A stretch of DNA of 64,000 bases from the NCBI RefSeq assembly GCF_022489035.1, contig NZ_JAKVTV010000002.1, positions 434,001-498,000 on the forward strand. The letters run 5' to 3'. The notes beneath the pieces were generated by a model. The model had not been told where the DNA came from, did not search any database, and was given only the letters and a program-made list of their open reading frames with translations. The DNA is from Christiangramia lutea. GTDB taxonomy: Bacteria; Bacteroidota; Bacteroidia; Flavobacteriales; Flavobacteriaceae. The position numbers were made by a program, and so were the translations under genes. Of the stretch, positions 61,459 through 64,000 are shown in pieces (position 1 is the first letter of the stretch; each line of letters starts with the position of its first letter).

Positions 61459-63492
61459 TTAAATTAGTCCTAAATATTTTCGGTAAAACCATTCAGCGGC
61501 AAGAACAAAAATCAGAATAAACAGCAGGAAATACCAGTCTATCAAAGGTACAGTTTTTTGGCGGCTTTTTTGAACAGGCTTGAACTTATCGGAATTCAAC
61601 AATGTATTTATCAGTTGGTTCAGCTCACCTGGATAAAATAACCTGGTACCGTTATAATCTGCAAAAGACTGCATCCCAGATAGGTTCGACGAAACGAACT
61701 GTTGCTCTGTATTGAAATCGATCACCTCAAAAGTACCAGATCTGGCAAGGTTTTTTCCTTCAACACTAATGGTAAAATCATAGATTCCAGGTTCCAGGTC
61801 TCCCCCATCAAATTGGAAGAAATTGTTTTCAAGTAACAAATCTGAGGTAAAACTTTCTTTAGTTTCGTTATTTACAAATTCTATACTTAGGTTTGCCCCG
61901 GGATCAAATTGATAATTCTCGTCAAAATATTGAGCAGAGATCAATACATTCTCGTTGGCATAATAGAAATTCTTTACTTCTACTGTAAGCCTTTGCCTGG
62001 TGGTTTTCGAAGCCAGGTTTTGCACTAATTTACCGATGAATTCATCAAATTCCTGGAAAGACTGGTTATCCAGAAATGCTTTTGACCTCCATCTCCATAT
62101 GTTTTCACCAAAAATAAAACCAGATTTTGGATTGGACTGGCTAACTCCTATTAATGGTTCTCCAGTTTCAATTCCCTGAATCTCCTGAGAAAGCATAATA
62201 TTAAATTGTTCCTGGTCGAATTCTAAAGCGCCAAATTTATCCAGTAAAGGAGGAAAATCATCGAAGCCAATATCCTCAAATTGAAAAGAACTGAAAGTGT
62301 GGTCATAAACCGGAAATATCTCCTGCGATTGACTGGTTGCTTTCCGGGTATAACCTAGATCCAGATTGTTCAGATAATTCCAGTCTGTCTTTGTTCCAGT
62401 GACCATCAGATAGTTAAGATCATTCTCTAAAATATTTGCCATTACAGAATTAAACCTTCTATTTACCTGGTAAACTATAATTAATTGATATTCCGATACT
62501 TCTAAATTTTTATCATTTAAAAATTGAATATCAACATTCCTTTGCTGATTACTTTCAATTGCCTTTTTAAAAGCTCCAAGATCTGGATGAGTTATATCGG
62601 TTATGAGTAATACTGAGGTTCGCTCATCGATCACCTCTATGGCGAATTTCTGAAGATTGTTAAGCGTATTCTTTTCTCCAGTAACGGGAAGAATTTCAAC
62701 TTCATAAGTTTTAACCCCAAGAGAGTTAGCGGGAAGTTCAGTTCTCACAATTCTGGAAGAATTATTTTCAGAAAAATTCAAGTTCTGTCTGAAAATTACG
62801 GTTTCACCAGACCTGATAACAAGATCTGCATCTATATTTTCACCCCCAGAGTAATCCAGGAATATTTCTACAGGAAATCTATTCTTTAGAAATGCATATT
62901 TGTTTACATTAATCCGACTCAGATTTAGATCCTGATACCTTGTTGTATCTCCTATTATAAAAGGGAAAACGCTTGAACTGGAATTATTTTTAAAATATCG
63001 ATAATCCCTGCCCAGGCTTTGATTTCCATCGGTAAGAAGAATAACCGCAGTTTCTGAATTCGAAAAAATTTCTTCTGCCTCTGAAAGCGCAGAATAGATA
63101 TTTGTCTCCTTTGAGGAGAAATTCAAAGAGTCATCAAGTTGTAGCTGTTCTCCAAAAAGCAAACGGCTAACCTCGAAATTTTCGCGGATCTCCGCATTTT
63201 TTAACAATGAATCTGAAATGGCTTCCAGACGCTCACCAACACCAAGGTATGAAAGCGATTGAGAATTATCAGCTAACACCACCAGAGCAGGCTTTTTAAC
63301 TTCTAATTCGGTTGAACTTATCTTAGGATTAATTATTAATATTAGAACCAGAAAGATCGAAATTGCTCTTAGCGCAAAAAAAATATAGTTTTTTCCGGTA
63401 CGCTTCGCTTTTGGGAATAGATAATGAAAAAAAGAGAACCCCAGCGCTGCTATGAGGGCCAGGGTTATATATAAGATTGTACTTGATTCCAT
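61459..63492 (-). CDS. VWA-domain membrane protein (N-terminal BatA-like helices)
   Basis: Protein of 677 residues. Two N-terminal membrane helices (about 5-25 and 40-58, ALRAISIFLVLILIINP) are followed by a von Willebrand A-type domain with a MIDAS-like ADNSQSLSYL (about 75) and ILLTDGNQSLG (about 150). A periplasmic middle part with beta-sandwich character follows (VEIFLDYSGG, YEVEILPV). A last membrane helix lies near the C-terminus (about 650-668, WYFLLFILIFVLAAEW). The layout is typical of large Bacteroidota VWA proteins near membrane-quality-control genes. Function unknown. Confidence 0.85.
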   Translation of the reverse strand: MESSTILYITLALIAALGFSFFHYLFPKAKRTGKNYIFFALRAISIFLVLILIINPKISSTELEVKKPALVVLADNSQSLSYLGVGERLEAISDSLLKNAEIRENFEVSRLLFGEQLQLDDSLNFSSKETNIYSALSEAEEIFSNSETAVILLTDGNQSLGRDYRYFKNNSSSSVFPFIIGDTTRYQDLNLSRINVNKYAFLKNRFPVEIFLDYSGGENIDADLVIRSGETVIFRQNLNFSENNSSRIVRTELPANSLGVKTYEVEILPVTGEKNTLNNLQKFAIEVIDERTSVLLITDITHPDLGAFKKAIESNQQRNVDIQFLNDKNLEVSEYQLIIVYQVNRRFNSVMANILENDLNYLMVTGTKTDWNYLNNLDLGYTRKATSQSQEIFPVYDHTFSSFQFEDIGFDDFPPLLDKFGALEFDQEQFNIMLSQEIQGIETGEPLIGVSQSNPKSGFIFGENIWRWRSKAFLDNQSFQEFDEFIGKLVQNLASKTTRQRLTVEVKNFYYANENVLISAQYFDENYQFDPGANLSIEFVNNETKESFTSDLLLENNFFQFDGGDLEPGIYDFTISVEGKNLARSGTFEVIDFNTEQQFVSSNLSGMQSFADYNGTRLFYPGELNQLINTLLNSDKFKPVQKSRQKTVPLIDWYFLLFILIFVLAAEWFYRKYLGLI

Positions 63493-63559
63493 TCAGAGGT
63501 GTTAGAATCGTGAAGTTAATAATTAAATAGAATAATATCACAATTCTAATAGAACAGGC

Positions 63560-64000
63560 TTAAGTATGCATACCACCGTCTACATGAAGCACCTGTCCGG
63601 TAACGTAAGAGCTCAAATCACTTCCAAGGTAAACGCAAGCATTTGCAATATCCTCCGGACTTCCACCTCTCTTCAATGGAATTGAATCTCTCCATCCCTG
63701 AACCGTTTTTTCATCAAGTTTTTCAGTCATTTCTGTCTCAATAAAACCAGGGGCGATGACGTTGGTTCTAATATTTCTGGAACCTAATTCCTGGGCCATA
63801 GATTTGGAGAAGCCAATAATTCCTGCTTTTGAAGCTGCATAGTTAGCCTGACCCGCGTTCCCAGTAACCCCTACAACAGAACTCATATTTATTATACTTC
63901 CGTAACGTTGTTTAAGCATGGTACGCTGTACAGCCTTGGTCATATTGAAAATAGACTTCAGGTTTACTTCTATCACCTTGTCAAAATCTTCTTCGCTCAT
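63560..64000 (-). CDS. fabG: 3-oxoacyl-ACP reductase, 5' part outside window
   Basis: C-terminal 146 residues of a FabG-type reductase; the reading frame is open to the right edge. VNLKSIFNMTKAVQ, the catalytic Ser in INMSSVVGV, YAASKAGIIGFSKSMAQEL and TGQVLHVDGGMHT are standard. It resembles the housekeeping FabG closely and differs from the cluster copy at 733-1464. It is followed 67 nt on by the VWA gene. The first visible Met at the window edge is internal. Confidence 0.93.
   Translation of the reverse strand: MSEEDFDKVIEVNLKSIFNMTKAVQRTMLKQRYGSIINMSSVVGVTGNAGQANYAASKAGIIGFSKSMAQELGSRNIRTNVIAPGFIETEMTEKLDEKTVQGWRDSIPLKRGGSPEDIANACVYLGSDLSSYVTGQVLHVDGGMHT

Overview
The window looks like a piece of a flavobacterial (Bacteroidota) chromosome with AT-rich spacers. 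Three things point there: TAnnTTTG-type -7 promoter elements ahead of tRNA and operon starts, a tyrosine ammonia-lyase resembling the Flavobacterium johnsoniae flexirubin enzyme, and an all-fused his operon (hisIE, hisNB). A marine Gramella/Christiangramia-like genus would fit, but that is inference. I saw no CRISPR array, phage, insertion sequence or rRNA.

Layout. 1-4.7 kb: the edge of a flexirubin/aryl-polyene type cluster (acyltransferase, FabG, tyrosine ammonia-lyase, halogenase-like flavoprotein). 4.8-5.2 kb: tRNA-Ser and tRNA-Pro. 5.4-9.5 kb: MscS channel and a paired M16 peptidase. 9.6-14.7 kb: a TetR-ABC-HlyD-TolC export operon whose ATPase domain is degenerate and whose promoter carries two tandem palindromes. 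14.9-20.4 kb: DUF1206 membrane protein, small unknowns, a lysozyme-inhibitor-like protein, a lipoprotein and two NADPH oxidoreductases. 20.4-24.5 kb: a lipid-linked sugar transfer operon (GT2, LAB_N protein, GT39, ManA). 24.7-28.5 kb: a periplasmic molybdenum aldehyde oxidoreductase (paoABC type). 28.6-32.1 kb: tRNA-Arg and a run of five poorly known genes (unknown, thioredoxin-like/MORN-like, leucine-rich repeat, secreted, unknown).

32.3-36.1 kb: a three-gene unit of unknown product: DUF1704 zinc-peptidase-like protein, GshB-like ATP-grasp ligase, AstE/AspA-like zinc deacylase. 36.2-43.2 kb: lactonase, CorA, RecQ, a divergent TruA, AraC regulator and OsmC. 43.3-50.2 kb: DUF3616, then a close-packed run DPP-IV peptidase, GyrI-like, DUF1853, acetyltransferase, TauE/SafE, CDF transporter. 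50.3-53.2 kb: baeRF-like protein, NYN-LOTUS protein, pirin.

53.2-60.6 kb: the complete histidine operon hisG-D-C-B-H-A-F-IE on the minus strand. It is preceded by an 18-residue leader peptide with four consecutive His codons plus a fifth, and by an attenuator hairpin; two REP-like elements lie inside it. 60.6-64 kb: prohibitin-like protein, a VWA membrane protein and the 3' part of a second fabG.

The strongest candidates for something not yet described are the DUF1704/ATP-grasp/deacylase unit, the five-gene 28.7-32.1 kb run, and the export operon with a degenerate ATPase. The histidine leader attenuator and the tandem TetR operator are the clearest regulatory structures.
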